From the NCBI GenBank assembly GCA_003241785.1, contig QFPW01000003.1, positions 124,001 to 188,000 of the forward strand: 64,000 bases of DNA, given 5' to 3'. The translations under genes and the position numbers were made by a program. Position 1 is the first letter of the stretch; each line of letters begins with the position of its first letter. The DNA is from Rhodovulum sulfidophilum. GTDB taxonomy: Bacteria; Pseudomonadota; Alphaproteobacteria; Rhodobacterales; Rhodobacteraceae. The notes beneath the pieces are model-generated. The model was not told the DNA's origin. It worked only from the letters and a program-made list of their open reading frames with translations, and did no database searches. Shown one piece after another: positions 24,539 to 32,979 of this stretch.

Positions 24539-25330
24539 ATGCCGTTCCTGCGCCGCGACGACGTCTCGCTCTATTACGAGCTGACCGAGGGTCGGTCGCC
24601 CCCGGTCGTGCTGCTGCATGGCTGGTGCTGCGACCATACCTTTCTCGCGCCGCAGGCCGCGCATCTCGCGGCGCGAGGGCACGCGGTGCTGTCCCTCGAC
24701 CTGCGCGGCCACGGCCGCAGCGACAAGCCCGAGCAGCCCTATCCGATCGGCGCCTTCTCCGAGGACGTCGCCTGGATCCTCGGCGCGCTCGGCCTCGCGA
24801 GGCCGGTCCTCGTCGGGCACAGCATGGGCGGGATCATCGCCTATGACATCGCCGCGCGCTGGCCGGACATGCCGGCGACGATCGTGATGCTCGACGCCGC
24901 CGTGGTGCTGCCGGAGGCGGCGCGCGCGGCGGTGGTGGCCTCCGTCGCGAAGCTCGACGGGCCGGATCACGCGGCGGTCCAGCGGCGGATGGTCGAGGAG
25001 GTCTTCTTCCTGCCCACCGACGATCCGGCGCGGAGGGAGGCGATCCTCGCCACGATGACGGCGGCGCCGCGCCATGTGATGGTCGCGGCCTACGCGGGGC
25101 TCGGGCGATACGACGCCGCGGCGGCCGGGCGCGCGGTGGCGCCGAGCCTCTACATCGCCGCGAACGAGCCCTCGCCGCGCTGCGACATGGCGCGGCTCCG
25201 CGGCCTGCTGCCGGAGCTGCGCCAGGGCCAGACGGTCGGCTCGGGGCATTTCTGCCAGCTCGAGGTCCCCGACCAGATCAATGCGATGATCGACCGGTTC
25301 CTAGCCCTCGTCACGGCGCCGGAAGCCTGA
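24539..25330 (+). CDS. Alpha/beta hydrolase
   Basis: A 263-residue single-domain hydrolase. VVLLHGWCCDH supplies the oxyanion region, LDLRGHGRS is the second landmark, GHSMGG is the nucleophile elbow with the catalytic Ser, and GSGHFCQLE carries the catalytic His. The start at 24539 fits the family N-terminus (MPFLRRDDVSLYYELTE). Substrate unknown; relatives include esterases, haloperoxidase-like and C-C hydrolases. The 76 bases before it hold no recognisable feature. Confidence 0.85.
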   Translation: MPFLRRDDVSLYYELTEGRSPPVVLLHGWCCDHTFLAPQAAHLAARGHAVLSLDLRGHGRSDKPEQPYPIGAFSEDVAWILGALGLARPVLVGHSMGGIIAYDIAARWPDMPATIVMLDAAVVLPEAARAAVVASVAKLDGPDHAAVQRRMVEEVFFLPTDDPARREAILATMTAAPRHVMVAAYAGLGRYDAAAAGRAVAPSLYIAANEPSPRCDMARLRGLLPELRQGQTVGSGHFCQLEVPDQINAMIDRFLALVTAPEA

Positions 25331-25573
25331 TCGGGACAGTCCCGTCGCGCCCGCGCGGTGAAATCCGCGAATAGAGCGGCGCGGCGCGCCCCGACGCGCG
25401 CCGTCGATCGCGAGACGGCGGGTCAGTGGTTCCCGCGGCGAAAGCGCGCGGGTCGGCGTTCAATCTCAGCTTGTTCGATTGCGATTTTGTGTGCATTCGG
25501 CATACGATTAATACTTGTTACATTGATTAAGGCGGCATACTTCGGTGGGCGAGCAGATTAACAGGAAGATCGA
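25331..25573 (+). promoter_or_regulatory. AT-rich mucR upstream region with a candidate promoter
   Basis: The first part is GC-rich and holds CGGGAC-A-GTCCCG (25332-25344). From about 25460 the sequence turns AT-rich. TTGCGA (25479-25484) and TACGAT (25503-25508), 18 bases apart, make a plausible -35/-10 pair. AGGAAGA lies just before the ATG. MucR-family proteins bind AT-rich DNA and often repress their own genes, so this may also be its operator (inference). Confidence 0.45.
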
Positions 25574-26047
25574 ATGGCCGAAGAACAAACCCTCGAGCGC
25601 GGTGAAATTCTCTCCTACGTGACGACGATCGTCGCCGCCTATGCCGGCAACAACGCGATCGAAGCGACGGCGCTTACAGATCTGATCGGTGGCGTTTTCG
25701 CGAAGCTGAACGAGCTTGTCTCCGACGAGGAACCGAGTCCCGAGGCGCTGGTTCCGGCGGTTCCGATCCGCCGCTCGGTGACGGACGATTATCTGATCTG
25801 CCTCGAGGACGGCAAGAAGCTGAAGATGCTGAAGCGGCATCTGATGACCACCTATGGCCTGACCCCGGACGAGTACCGCGCCAAATGGGGGCTGCGGTCC
25901 GACTATCCGATGGTGGCGCCGAACTACGCCGAGAAGCGCAAGGAACTCGCCAAGGCGATCGGCCTCGGCCGCAAGCCCAGGACGGCCGACGAGGCCGCGC
26001 CCGAGCCCGCCAAACCCCGCGCGCGCGGCCGCAAGCCCGCCGCCTGA
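25574..26047 (+). CDS. mucR: MucR/Ros-family transcriptional regulator with degenerate zinc ligands
   Basis: A 157-residue protein. The C-terminal half has the prokaryotic zinc-finger pattern CLEDGKKLKMLKRHLMTTYG followed by LTPDEYRAKWGL and DYPMVAPNYAEKR, diagnostic for MucR. Relatives in rhizobia, Brucella and Caulobacter regulate exopolysaccharide, motility and cell-cycle genes by binding AT-rich promoters. Here only one Cys and one His of the Ros-type metal site remain (Cys-x2-Asp, then His, then Thr-Tyr where His occurs in Ros). The tail is basic and Pro/Ala-rich with AT-hook-like RGRKP. Given the exopolysaccharide locus with AT-rich promoters in the same window, control of that locus is a reasonable guess. 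Confidence 0.92.
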   Translation: MAEEQTLERGEILSYVTTIVAAYAGNNAIEATALTDLIGGVFAKLNELVSDEEPSPEALVPAVPIRRSVTDDYLICLEDGKKLKMLKRHLMTTYGLTPDEYRAKWGLRSDYPMVAPNYAEKRKELAKAIGLGRKPRTADEAAPEPAKPRARGRKPAA

Positions 26048-26310
26048 TCGCGTCGGCCGCGGCGCCCTTCGCGGGGCGCCGGGTCCAGGGCGCCCGGGAG
26101 GGGAACGCGCGTTCCGCCATCGGGGGGTTTTCGACGCCAGCGTCGCCCCGCGGGGCACCCCGGCGCGCTGGCGTTCCGGTCGGGCGAGGCGCGCGGGTAT
26201 TGTTTCCCTATTTCCTCCGGAAGGGGCGGGTCGGATTGCATTGAGCCCGACGGCGGTTATTTTGCCCCGGGCGTGCCACTCGTCGCGCGCTCATCCGAAG
26301 GAGCGGCCCC
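26048..26310. other. Palindrome-dense spacer between mucR and the sulfate operon
   Basis: No gene is seen. It contains a hairpin GGCGCCC (26061-26067) / GGGCGCC (26074-26080) 14 bases after the mucR stop, the perfect 14-base palindrome GGAACGCGCGTTCC (26102-26115), and a nested structure of ACGCCAGCG (26134-26142) / CGCTGGCGT (26166-26174) around GCCCCGCGGGGC (26145-26156). The last 130 bases must hold the sbp promoter. Confidence 0.55.
26061..26080 (+). terminator. Probable mucR terminator hairpin
   Basis: A seven-pair GC stem (GGCGCCC/GGGCGCC) with a six-base loop TTCGCG begins 14 bases after the mucR TGA. No T-run follows, which is common in GC-rich genomes, so this is a moderate call. 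Confidence 0.45.
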
Positions 26311-27315
26311 ATGCGCCTGGCGAAATTCCCCGCCCTCGCCCTTGTGATCGGGACCCTGGCCGGCGCCCCCGCGCATGCCGAGGTCGACACGATCCTGAAC
26401 GTCTCCTACGACATCGCGCGCGAGCTCTACGCCGCGATCGACGAGGACTTCTCGGCGGATTACCAGGCCGAGCACGGGGCGCCGCTCAAGGTCGATCAGA
26501 GCCATGCCGGCTCCTCGAAACAGGCCCGCGCGGTGCTGGAGGGACTTCAGGCCGACGTCGTCACCTTCAATCAGGTGACCGACGTCCAGTTCCTCGCCGA
26601 CAACGGCTTCGTCGCCGAGAACTGGCAGGAGCGCCTGCCCAACAACGCCTCGCCCTATTACTCGCTGCCCGCCTTCGTGGTGCGCGCCGGCAATCCCAAG
26701 GGCATCGAGAACTGGGGCGACCTCGCCAAGGAGGGCGTGCAGGTGGTGTTCCCGAACCCGAAGACCTCGGGCAACGGCCGCTACACCTATCTCGCCGCCC
26801 GCGCCTGGGCCGACCGCGAATACGCCGGCGACCAGGAGAAGGTGACCGAATACCTCACCAAGCTCTTCGCCAACGTTCCCGTCTTCGACACCGGCGGCCG
26901 CGCCGCCACGACGACCTTCGCCGAGCGCGGCATCGGCGACGTGCTGGTGACCTTCGAGGCCGAGCTCTCGGCCATCGCCAAGCAGTACGGGCCGGACAAG
27001 GTCGCGCCGGTGGTGCCGCCGGTGAGCCTGCTCGCCGAGTTTCCGGTCGCGGTGGTCGACAAGGTGGTCGACGCGCGCGGCAGCCGGGCGGAGGCCGAGG
27101 CCTATCTCGACTATCTCTACACCCCGAAGGCGCGGGAGATCATCGTGGGCTTCGGCAACCGGGTCGACGACGCCGCGATCATGGAGGCGCACGCCGCCGC
27201 CTTCCCGCCGGTCGAGCTGCTGACCGTCGACGGCGCCTTCGGTGGCTGGGCCAAGGTCGCGGAGGAGCATTTCGCCGAAGGCGGCCTGCTCGATCAGGTC
27301 TTCGTCGCGCAGTAA
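26311..27315 (+). CDS. sbp: Sulfate/thiosulfate ABC transporter, periplasmic binding protein
   Basis: A 334-residue protein with a signal peptide (LALVIGTLAGAPAHA, cleavage after AHA). Family landmarks are LNVSYDIARELY, DQSHAGSSKQARAV with sulfate-contacting residues, VVTFNQVTDVQFLA, NPKTSGNGRYTYLAA and FDTGGRAATTTFAERGIGDV. It captures sulfate or thiosulfate in the periplasm for the CysT-CysW-CysA complex encoded next. It could equally be named cysP; the two cannot be told apart here. The stop codon sits inside a 13-base tandem duplication. Confidence 0.95.
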   Translation: MRLAKFPALALVIGTLAGAPAHAEVDTILNVSYDIARELYAAIDEDFSADYQAEHGAPLKVDQSHAGSSKQARAVLEGLQADVVTFNQVTDVQFLADNGFVAENWQERLPNNASPYYSLPAFVVRAGNPKGIENWGDLAKEGVQVVFPNPKTSGNGRYTYLAARAWADREYAGDQEKVTEYLTKLFANVPVFDTGGRAATTTFAERGIGDVLVTFEAELSAIAKQYGPDKVAPVVPPVSLLAEFPVAVVDKVVDARGSRAEAEAYLDYLYTPKAREIIVGFGNRVDDAAIMEAHAAAFPPVELLTVDGAFGGWAKVAEEHFAEGGLLDQVFVAQ

Positions 27316-27329
27316 AGTCGCGCAGTAAA
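27304..27329 (+). repeat. 13-base perfect tandem duplication at the sbp stop codon
   Basis: GTCGCGCAGTAAA occurs twice head to tail (27304-27316 and 27317-27329). The first copy encodes the end of the protein and its TAA. The second is a non-coding copy in the spacer. Confidence 0.9.
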
Positions 27330-27403
27330 GCAGTCAGGGCCCCCGGGGCGGGCCGTCCCCCGAAGGGATCGCGCCGCCTCGTCCCCGGGCCCCCGGAGTT
27401 GAA

Positions 27404-28246
27404 ATGTCGCTGACCAGCCTTCGCAGACGTCGCCGCGTCCTGCCCGGATTCGGCCTCTCGATGGGGATCGCGCTCACCTATTTCGCGCTCATCATCCTGT
27501 TGCCGCTGGTCGCGATGGCGATCAAGACCACGAGCCTCGGCTGGGAGCAGTACTGGCGCATCGTGACCGCGCCGCGCTCGCTCGCGGCGTTCCGCGTCAC
27601 GGTGCTCGCCGCCCTCGCGGCCACGGTGGTGAACGCCGTCGTGGGCCTGCTGTTCGCCTGGGTGCTGACCCGCTACGAATTCCCCGGCCGCCGGCTGCTC
27701 GACGCGCTGATCGACCTGCCCTTCGCGCTGCCGACCGCGGTGGCGGGCCTCACGCTCGTGACGCTCTTCGCCCCGAACGGCTGGTTCGGGAGCTTCCTCG
27801 AGCCGCTCGGGGTGAAGGTCGCCTATACGCCGCTCGGGATCATGGTAGCGATGTTCTTCACCTCGATCCCCTTCGTCGTGCGCACGGTCCAGCCGGTGCT
27901 CGAGGATGTCTCCGCCGATGTCGAGGAGGCGGCGCGCTCGCTCGGCGCGAAGCCGTTCCAGATCTTCCGGCTGGTCATCTGGCCGGTGATCATGCCGGCC
28001 TTCCTCGCCGGGACGACCATGGCCTTCGCGCGGTCGCTCGGCGAGTTCGGCGCGGTGATCTTCATCGCAGGCAACCTGCCGATGGTGACCGAGATCGCCT
28101 CGCTCCTCATCGTCATCCGCCTCGACGAGTTCAACTATCCCGCCGCGGCCGCGCTCGCCTCGGTGCTGCTCCTCGCGGCCTTCGCGCTGCTCTTCGTCAC
28201 CAACACGCTTCAGGCCAGGGCCCTTCGCTATGCGCGCCGCGACTAA
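27404..28246 (+). CDS. cysT: Sulfate/thiosulfate ABC transporter permease CysT (CysU)
   Basis: A 280-residue membrane protein with about six spans. PGFGLSMGIALTYFALIILLP and the EAA loop EEAARSLGAKPFQIFRLVIWP match the sulfate permease T subunit. CCGGAG lies shortly before the ATG. The spacer after sbp (27316-27403) holds GC-rich inverted segments that could reduce read-through from sbp and so set the binding-protein to permease ratio (inference). Its 3' end overlaps the start of cysW by 17 bases. Confidence 0.95.
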   Translation: MSLTSLRRRRRVLPGFGLSMGIALTYFALIILLPLVAMAIKTTSLGWEQYWRIVTAPRSLAAFRVTVLAALAATVVNAVVGLLFAWVLTRYEFPGRRLLDALIDLPFALPTAVAGLTLVTLFAPNGWFGSFLEPLGVKVAYTPLGIMVAMFFTSIPFVVRTVQPVLEDVSADVEEAARSLGAKPFQIFRLVIWPVIMPAFLAGTTMAFARSLGEFGAVIFIAGNLPMVTEIASLLIVIRLDEFNYPAAAALASVLLLAAFALLFVTNTLQARALRYARRD

Positions 28247-29039
28247 GAAGAGCCGGGCCGAGCGGGTCCTGATCGCGCTGGCGCTGGTGATCGCCGCCTT
28301 CACGCTGGTGATCCCGCTGGCGCTCATCTTCGTCTCGGCCTTCGCGCGGGGCTGGTCGGCCTATGCCAGCAACATCATGGCGCCCGACACGCTGCACGCG
28401 ATCTTCCTCACCGTGCTGACGGCGGTCATCGTGGTGCCGGTCAACATGGTCTTCGGGATCGCCACCGCCTGGGCGGTGGCGCGCTACGAATTCCCCGGGC
28501 GCAAGCTCATGATCTCGCTCATCGAGATCCCGTTCTCGGTCTCGCCGATCGTCGCGGGCACGATCTATCTCTTCCTCTACGGCCAGCAGGGGCTGCTTGG
28601 CCCGACGCTCCAGTCCTGGGGCGTGCAGATCATGTTCTCGATCCCGGCGATCGTGCTCGTCAGCCTCTTCGTCACCGCGCCCTTCGTCGCGCGCGAGCTC
28701 ATTCCGCTGATGCAGGCGCAGGGCTCGGAGGATGAGGAGGCGGCGCTCTCGCTCGGCGCTTCGCCGTGGCAGACCTTCCGGCTCGTCACACTGCCCAACA
28801 TCCGCTGGGCGCTGCTCTATGGCGCGGTGCTGACCAACGCGCGGGCGATGGGGGAATTCGGCGCGGTCTCGGTGGTCTCGGGCAGCATCCGCGGCCAGAC
28901 CAACACGCTGCCCCTGCACATCGAGCTCCTGTTCAACGACTTCAACACGGTCGGCGCCTTCGCCGCCGCCTCGACGCTGGCGCTGATCGCGGTCGGCACC
29001 CTCGTCCTCAAATACCTGCTGGAGCGCCGCGCCGCATGA
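28230..29039 (+). CDS. cysW: Sulfate/thiosulfate ABC transporter permease CysW
   Basis: A 269-residue membrane protein with about six spans. ALIFVSAFARGWSAY and ARYEFPGRKLMISLIEIPFS with the EAA loop EEAALSLGASPWQTFRLVTLP match CysW. It pairs with CysT to form the channel through the inner membrane. It ends in an ATGA overlap with cysA. Confidence 0.95.
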   Translation: MRAATKKSRAERVLIALALVIAAFTLVIPLALIFVSAFARGWSAYASNIMAPDTLHAIFLTVLTAVIVVPVNMVFGIATAWAVARYEFPGRKLMISLIEIPFSVSPIVAGTIYLFLYGQQGLLGPTLQSWGVQIMFSIPAIVLVSLFVTAPFVARELIPLMQAQGSEDEEAALSLGASPWQTFRLVTLPNIRWALLYGAVLTNARAMGEFGAVSVVSGSIRGQTNTLPLHIELLFNDFNTVGAFAAASTLALIAVGTLVLKYLLERRAA

Positions 29040-30106
29040 GCATCGCCATCGATCACGTGTCGCGCCGCTTCGAGACCTTCGCGGCGGTGGACGACCTCAG
29101 CCTCGAGATCGCCGAGGGCGAGCTCCTCGCGCTGCTCGGCCCCTCGGGCTCGGGCAAGACCACGCTCCTGCGCCTGATCGCCGGGCTCGACTTCCCCGAC
29201 GCGGGCCGGATCCTGATCAATGGCCGCGACGCCACCGACCTGCCGGCGGGCGAGCGCGGCATCGGCTTCGTCTTCCAGCACTACGCGCTCTTCCGCCACA
29301 TGACGGTCCGGCAGAACGTCGATTTCGGCATGCGGGTGATGCCGAAGGGTCGCCGGCCCGCGATGGCCGAGCGGCGCGCGCGCGTCGAGCGGCTGCTCGC
29401 GACGGTGCAGCTCGACGGACTCGGCGACCGCTTCCCGGCGCAGCTCTCGGGCGGCCAGCGGCAGCGCGTGGCGCTCGCCCGCGCGCTCGCGATCGAGCCC
29501 TCGGTGCTCTTGCTCGACGAGCCCTTCGGGGCGCTCGACGCGGCCGTCCGGCGAGACCTCAGGCGCTGGCTGCGCGACCTGCATTCGGAGCTTTCGGTGA
29601 CCACGATCTTCGTCACCCACGACCAGGAGGAGGCGCTCGAGGTCGCCGACCGCGTCGTGGTGATGAACCGGGGCCGGATCGAGCAGAGCGGCACGCCGCT
29701 CGAGGTCGAATCCGCGCCCGCCTCGGCCTTCATGTACGGCTTCCTCGGCGCCGCGAACCGGCTCGAGGTGACGCTGGCCGGGGGCGCGGCCTGGCTCGAC
29801 GGGCGCGCGTTGCCCGCCGCGCTGGTCGAGGTCGCGCCGGGCACGCCGGACGGCCCCGCCGTGGGCTTCGTCCGCGCGCACGACCTCGCCCCGGTCGCGC
29901 CGGACGCGCCCGAGGCGGTGCTGACCGCGCGCGTCGGTCACGTCGTGCTGCGCGGCGGCACCGCCCGGGCCGAGCTCACCACCGACCAGGGCCGCGCGCT
30001 CGAAGCCGAGGCGCCCCGCGCCGCCTGGGCCGAGCGCGGCCTCGCCGCCGGCGACCGGGTCGGCCTCGCGATCGCGCGGATGGCGGTGTTTCCGCCCGGA
30101 CGCTGA
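29036..30106 (+). CDS. cysA: Sulfate/thiosulfate ABC transporter ATP-binding protein
   Basis: A 356-residue ATPase with Walker A GPSGSGKT, Q-loop VFQHYALFRHMTV, signature LSGGQRQR, Walker B LLLDEPFGALDA and the switch His in VTHDQEEALEVA. A C-terminal TOBE-like regulatory region follows (about residues 240-356). It powers sulfate uptake through CysTW. The operon order sbp-cysT-cysW-cysA is standard; no cysteine-synthesis gene is attached. Confidence 0.95.
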   Translation: MSIAIDHVSRRFETFAAVDDLSLEIAEGELLALLGPSGSGKTTLLRLIAGLDFPDAGRILINGRDATDLPAGERGIGFVFQHYALFRHMTVRQNVDFGMRVMPKGRRPAMAERRARVERLLATVQLDGLGDRFPAQLSGGQRQRVALARALAIEPSVLLLDEPFGALDAAVRRDLRRWLRDLHSELSVTTIFVTHDQEEALEVADRVVVMNRGRIEQSGTPLEVESAPASAFMYGFLGAANRLEVTLAGGAAWLDGRALPAALVEVAPGTPDGPAVGFVRAHDLAPVAPDAPEAVLTARVGHVVLRGGTARAELTTDQGRALEAEAPRAAWAERGLAAGDRVGLAIARMAVFPPGR

Positions 30107-30276
30107 CGGGCCGCGTCCCGGCGAAGGACGGGATCGCCCCGGACGGGAATCGCCTGGCGCATCGGCTCGGCGAGGCCTGGTCGCGGTGTCCGGCGATGCG
30201 CCGCGCGCTTGCCGCGCGGCGGGAAAGGGCTAGCTTTCCTCCCGATCCAGCCCAGCCGACCAGCAAGAGGCGCCCC

Positions 30277-30735
30277 ATGATCACCTTCACTCTCAACGGA
30301 ACCGAGCGGACGTTCGACGGCGATCCCGAGACGCCGCTGCTCTGGGTCATCCGCGACGGCCTGCGGCTGACGGGGACCAAATACGGCTGCGGCATCGCCC
30401 AGTGCGGCGCCTGCACCGTGCATCTCGACGGGATGCCGCGGCGCTCCTGCGTGACGCCGATCTCGATGGTCGAGGGCTCCGACGTCGTGACGATCGAGGG
30501 AGTCGAGGGGCCGGAGGCCGAGGCGGTCCGGGCCGCCTGGACCGCGATCGACGTGCCGCAATGCGGCTACTGCCAGTCCGGCCAGATCATGTCGGCGGTC
30601 GCCCTGCTGCAGATGGTGCCCCAGCCGACCGACACCGACATCGACGACGCCATGGCCGGCAACATCTGTCGCTGCGCCACCTATGTCCGGATCCGCCGCG
30701 CGATCCACGACGCCGCCGCGACGCTGGAGGGCTGA
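30277..30735 (+). CDS. iorA: 2Fe-2S subunit of a molybdenum hydroxylase (isoquinoline 1-oxidoreductase alpha type)
   Basis: A 152-residue protein with two 2Fe-2S sites: the plant-ferredoxin-like CGIAQCGAC with a later Cys, and the helical-domain CGYCQSGQ with ICRCATY. It passes electrons from the molybdenum centre. The start at 30277 fits family length; AAGAGG lies upstream. It is followed at once by the large subunit and has no FAD subunit, as in isoquinoline 1-oxidoreductase and related periplasmic aldehyde dehydrogenases. The symbol is by family resemblance and the true substrate is unknown. Confidence 0.88.
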   Translation: MITFTLNGTERTFDGDPETPLLWVIRDGLRLTGTKYGCGIAQCGACTVHLDGMPRRSCVTPISMVEGSDVVTIEGVEGPEAEAVRAAWTAIDVPQCGYCQSGQIMSAVALLQMVPQPTDTDIDDAMAGNICRCATYVRIRRAIHDAAATLEG

Positions 30736-30738
30736 GCC

Positions 30739-32907
30739 ATGACCATCCACCAGACCCCGGTCGGCGCCACCCGCCGCGCCTTCCTCGCCGGGGGCGTCGG
30801 GCTCGTGATCGGCGTCGCGCTGGCGCCGAGGGGAGGCTTCGCCGCCGAGCTCGTCCAGGGCGCGCCGGCGGGCGCCGCCGGTCCGGTCCAGACGCTGAAC
30901 GCCTTCGTCCGGGTCGCGCCGGACGGCACCGTGACCGTGCTCAGCAAGCACATCGAATTCGGCCAGGGCCCCTATACCGGCCTCGCCACGCTGGTCGCCG
31001 AGGAGATGGACGCCGACTGGAGCCAGATGCGCGCCGCGGCCTCCCCGGCCGACGACACGATCTACGCCAACCTCGCCTTCGGGCTGCAGGGCACCGGCGG
31101 CTCGACCGCGATGGCCAATTCCTACGAGCAGATGCGCAAGGCCGGGGCCACGGCGCGCGCGATGCTCGTCACTGCGGCGGCGATGACCTGGGGCGTGCCG
31201 CCCGGCGAGATCACCGTCGGGAAGGGCCGGATCCGCCACGCCGGCCGGAACCTCGAGACCGGCTTCGGCGAGGTCGCCGAGCTCGCGGCCGCGATGATGC
31301 CGCCGAAGGATCCGCCGCTGAAGGACCCCGCGACCTTCACGCTGATCGGCCGGGAGCTGCCGAAGCTCGACACGCCGCCCAAGACCGACGGCACCGCGAT
31401 CTACACGCTCGACGTGATCGCCGAGGACATGCTGGTCGCGATGGTCGCGCATCCCGAGGTGTTCGGCGCGACGGTCCGGAGCTTCGACGACGCGGCGGCG
31501 CGCGCGGTCCCGGGCGTGGTCGACGTCAAGGCGGTGCCGCAGGGGGTCGCGGTCTATGCCGAGAACACCTTCGCCGCGCTCAAGGGGCGCGCGGCGCTCA
31601 CCATCGACTGGGACCTCTCGGCGGCCGAGACCCGCTCGAGCGAGCAGCTCTTCGCCGAATACCGCGGCCTCTTCGCGACCGAGGGCCTGACCGCCACCGA
31701 CAAGGGCGACGTCGCGGCCGGGCTCGCGGGCGAGGGCGTCACCGTGGTCGAGACCGAGATGGTCTTCCCCTTCCTCGCCCACGCCCCGATGGAGCCGCTC
31801 GACGCGGTGATCATCCGCGATCCCGACGGCACGGTCGACGCCTATAACGGCGCGCAGTTTCCGGGCCAGGACCGGCAGGCGATCGCCCAGACCCTCGCCC
31901 TCGACCTCGCCAACGTCCGCGTCCACTGCCAGCTCGCCGGCGGCAGCTTCGGCCGCCGGGCGCAGTTCGGCTCGCCCTACATGCGCGAGGCGGCGGCGGT
32001 CTTCGCCGCGACCGACCAGACCCGCCCGGTCAAGCACATGTGGACGCGCGAGGACGACATAAGGGGCGGGTTCTACCGCCCAATCTACGTGCATTCGATC
32101 CGGGGCGGCATGGACGCGCGGGGGCGGATCACCGGCTGGGACCACAAGATCGCCGGACAGTCGCTGATGGCCCGGACCGATCTCGACGAGACCAGCGTCG
32201 AGGGCGCGTCCGATCTCGCCTACGCGGTCGAGAACCTGCGGGTGGTGAGCTACCAGCCCGCGCTCGGTGTGCCGGTGCTCTGGTGGCGCTCGGTCGGGCA
32301 CACCCATACCGCCTTCGCGGTCGAGACCTTCCTCGACCAGATGCTGCGCTCGGCCGGCAAGGACCCGGTGCGGGGGCGGCTCGACCTGCTCGGCCACCAG
32401 CCGCGCCACACGGGCGTGCTGACCCGCGTCGCCGAGATGGCCGACTGGGGCGGGCCGGTGCCCGAGGGCCGCGCGCGGGGCGTCGCGGTGCACAAGAGCT
32501 TCAACACCTATGTCGCCGAGATCGCCGAGGTCTCGACCGGCGCCGACGGCCTGCCCAGGGTGCACAAGGTCTGGTGCGCGGTCGATTGCGGGGTGGCGAT
32601 CAATCCCAACGTGATCACAGCGCAGATGGAGGGCGGCATCGGCTACGGCCTCGGCGCCGTCCTGTTCGACGAGATAACGCTCGGCGAGGGCGGCAAGATC
32701 ATCCAGTCGAACTTCCACGACTACCGCTCGCTCCGGATCTCGGAGATGCCGGAGGTCGAGGTCTCGATCATCGCCTCGACCGAGCCCCCGACCGGCGTCG
32801 GCGAGCCCGGCGTGCCGCCGATCGGACCCGCCGTCGCCAATGCCTGGCGCGTGCTCACCGGCCAGCCCATCAGACGCCTGCCGCTCTCGGCCGCGCGCGT
32901 CTCCTGA
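30739..32907 (+). CDS. iorB: Molybdopterin-binding subunit of an isoquinoline 1-oxidoreductase-like enzyme, Tat-exported
   Basis: A 722-residue protein with a twin-arginine signal (ATRRAFLAGGVGLVIG), so the folded enzyme is sent to the periplasm with its small subunit. Molybdopterin-domain landmarks are KHIEFGQGPYTGLATLVAEEMD, LQGTGGSTAMANSYEQMR, the repeated FLAHAPMEPLDAV, and GVGEPGVPPIGPAVANA near the C-terminus with the catalytic Glu. The family hydroxylates N-heterocycles or oxidises aldehydes using water. The cytochrome c gene 72 bases downstream is the likely electron acceptor. Confidence 0.9.
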   Translation: MTIHQTPVGATRRAFLAGGVGLVIGVALAPRGGFAAELVQGAPAGAAGPVQTLNAFVRVAPDGTVTVLSKHIEFGQGPYTGLATLVAEEMDADWSQMRAAASPADDTIYANLAFGLQGTGGSTAMANSYEQMRKAGATARAMLVTAAAMTWGVPPGEITVGKGRIRHAGRNLETGFGEVAELAAAMMPPKDPPLKDPATFTLIGRELPKLDTPPKTDGTAIYTLDVIAEDMLVAMVAHPEVFGATVRSFDDAAARAVPGVVDVKAVPQGVAVYAENTFAALKGRAALTIDWDLSAAETRSSEQLFAEYRGLFATEGLTATDKGDVAAGLAGEGVTVVETEMVFPFLAHAPMEPLDAVIIRDPDGTVDAYNGAQFPGQDRQAIAQTLALDLANVRVHCQLAGGSFGRRAQFGSPYMREAAAVFAATDQTRPVKHMWTREDDIRGGFYRPIYVHSIRGGMDARGRITGWDHKIAGQSLMARTDLDETSVEGASDLAYAVENLRVVSYQPALGVPVLWWRSVGHTHTAFAVETFLDQMLRSAGKDPVRGRLDLLGHQPRHTGVLTRVAEMADWGGPVPEGRARGVAVHKSFNTYVAEIAEVSTGADGLPRVHKVWCAVDCGVAINPNVITAQMEGGIGYGLGAVLFDEITLGEGGKIIQSNFHDYRSLRISEMPEVEVSIIASTEPPTGVGEPGVPPIGPAVANAWRVLTGQPIRRLPLSAARVS

Positions 32908-32979
32908 TCCACCGGCCTTCCGCCGCGCGGCGGAAGGCTCGCCGAAAAGCCCGCCTCCTCGAACCTCCGAAGGCCAGCC

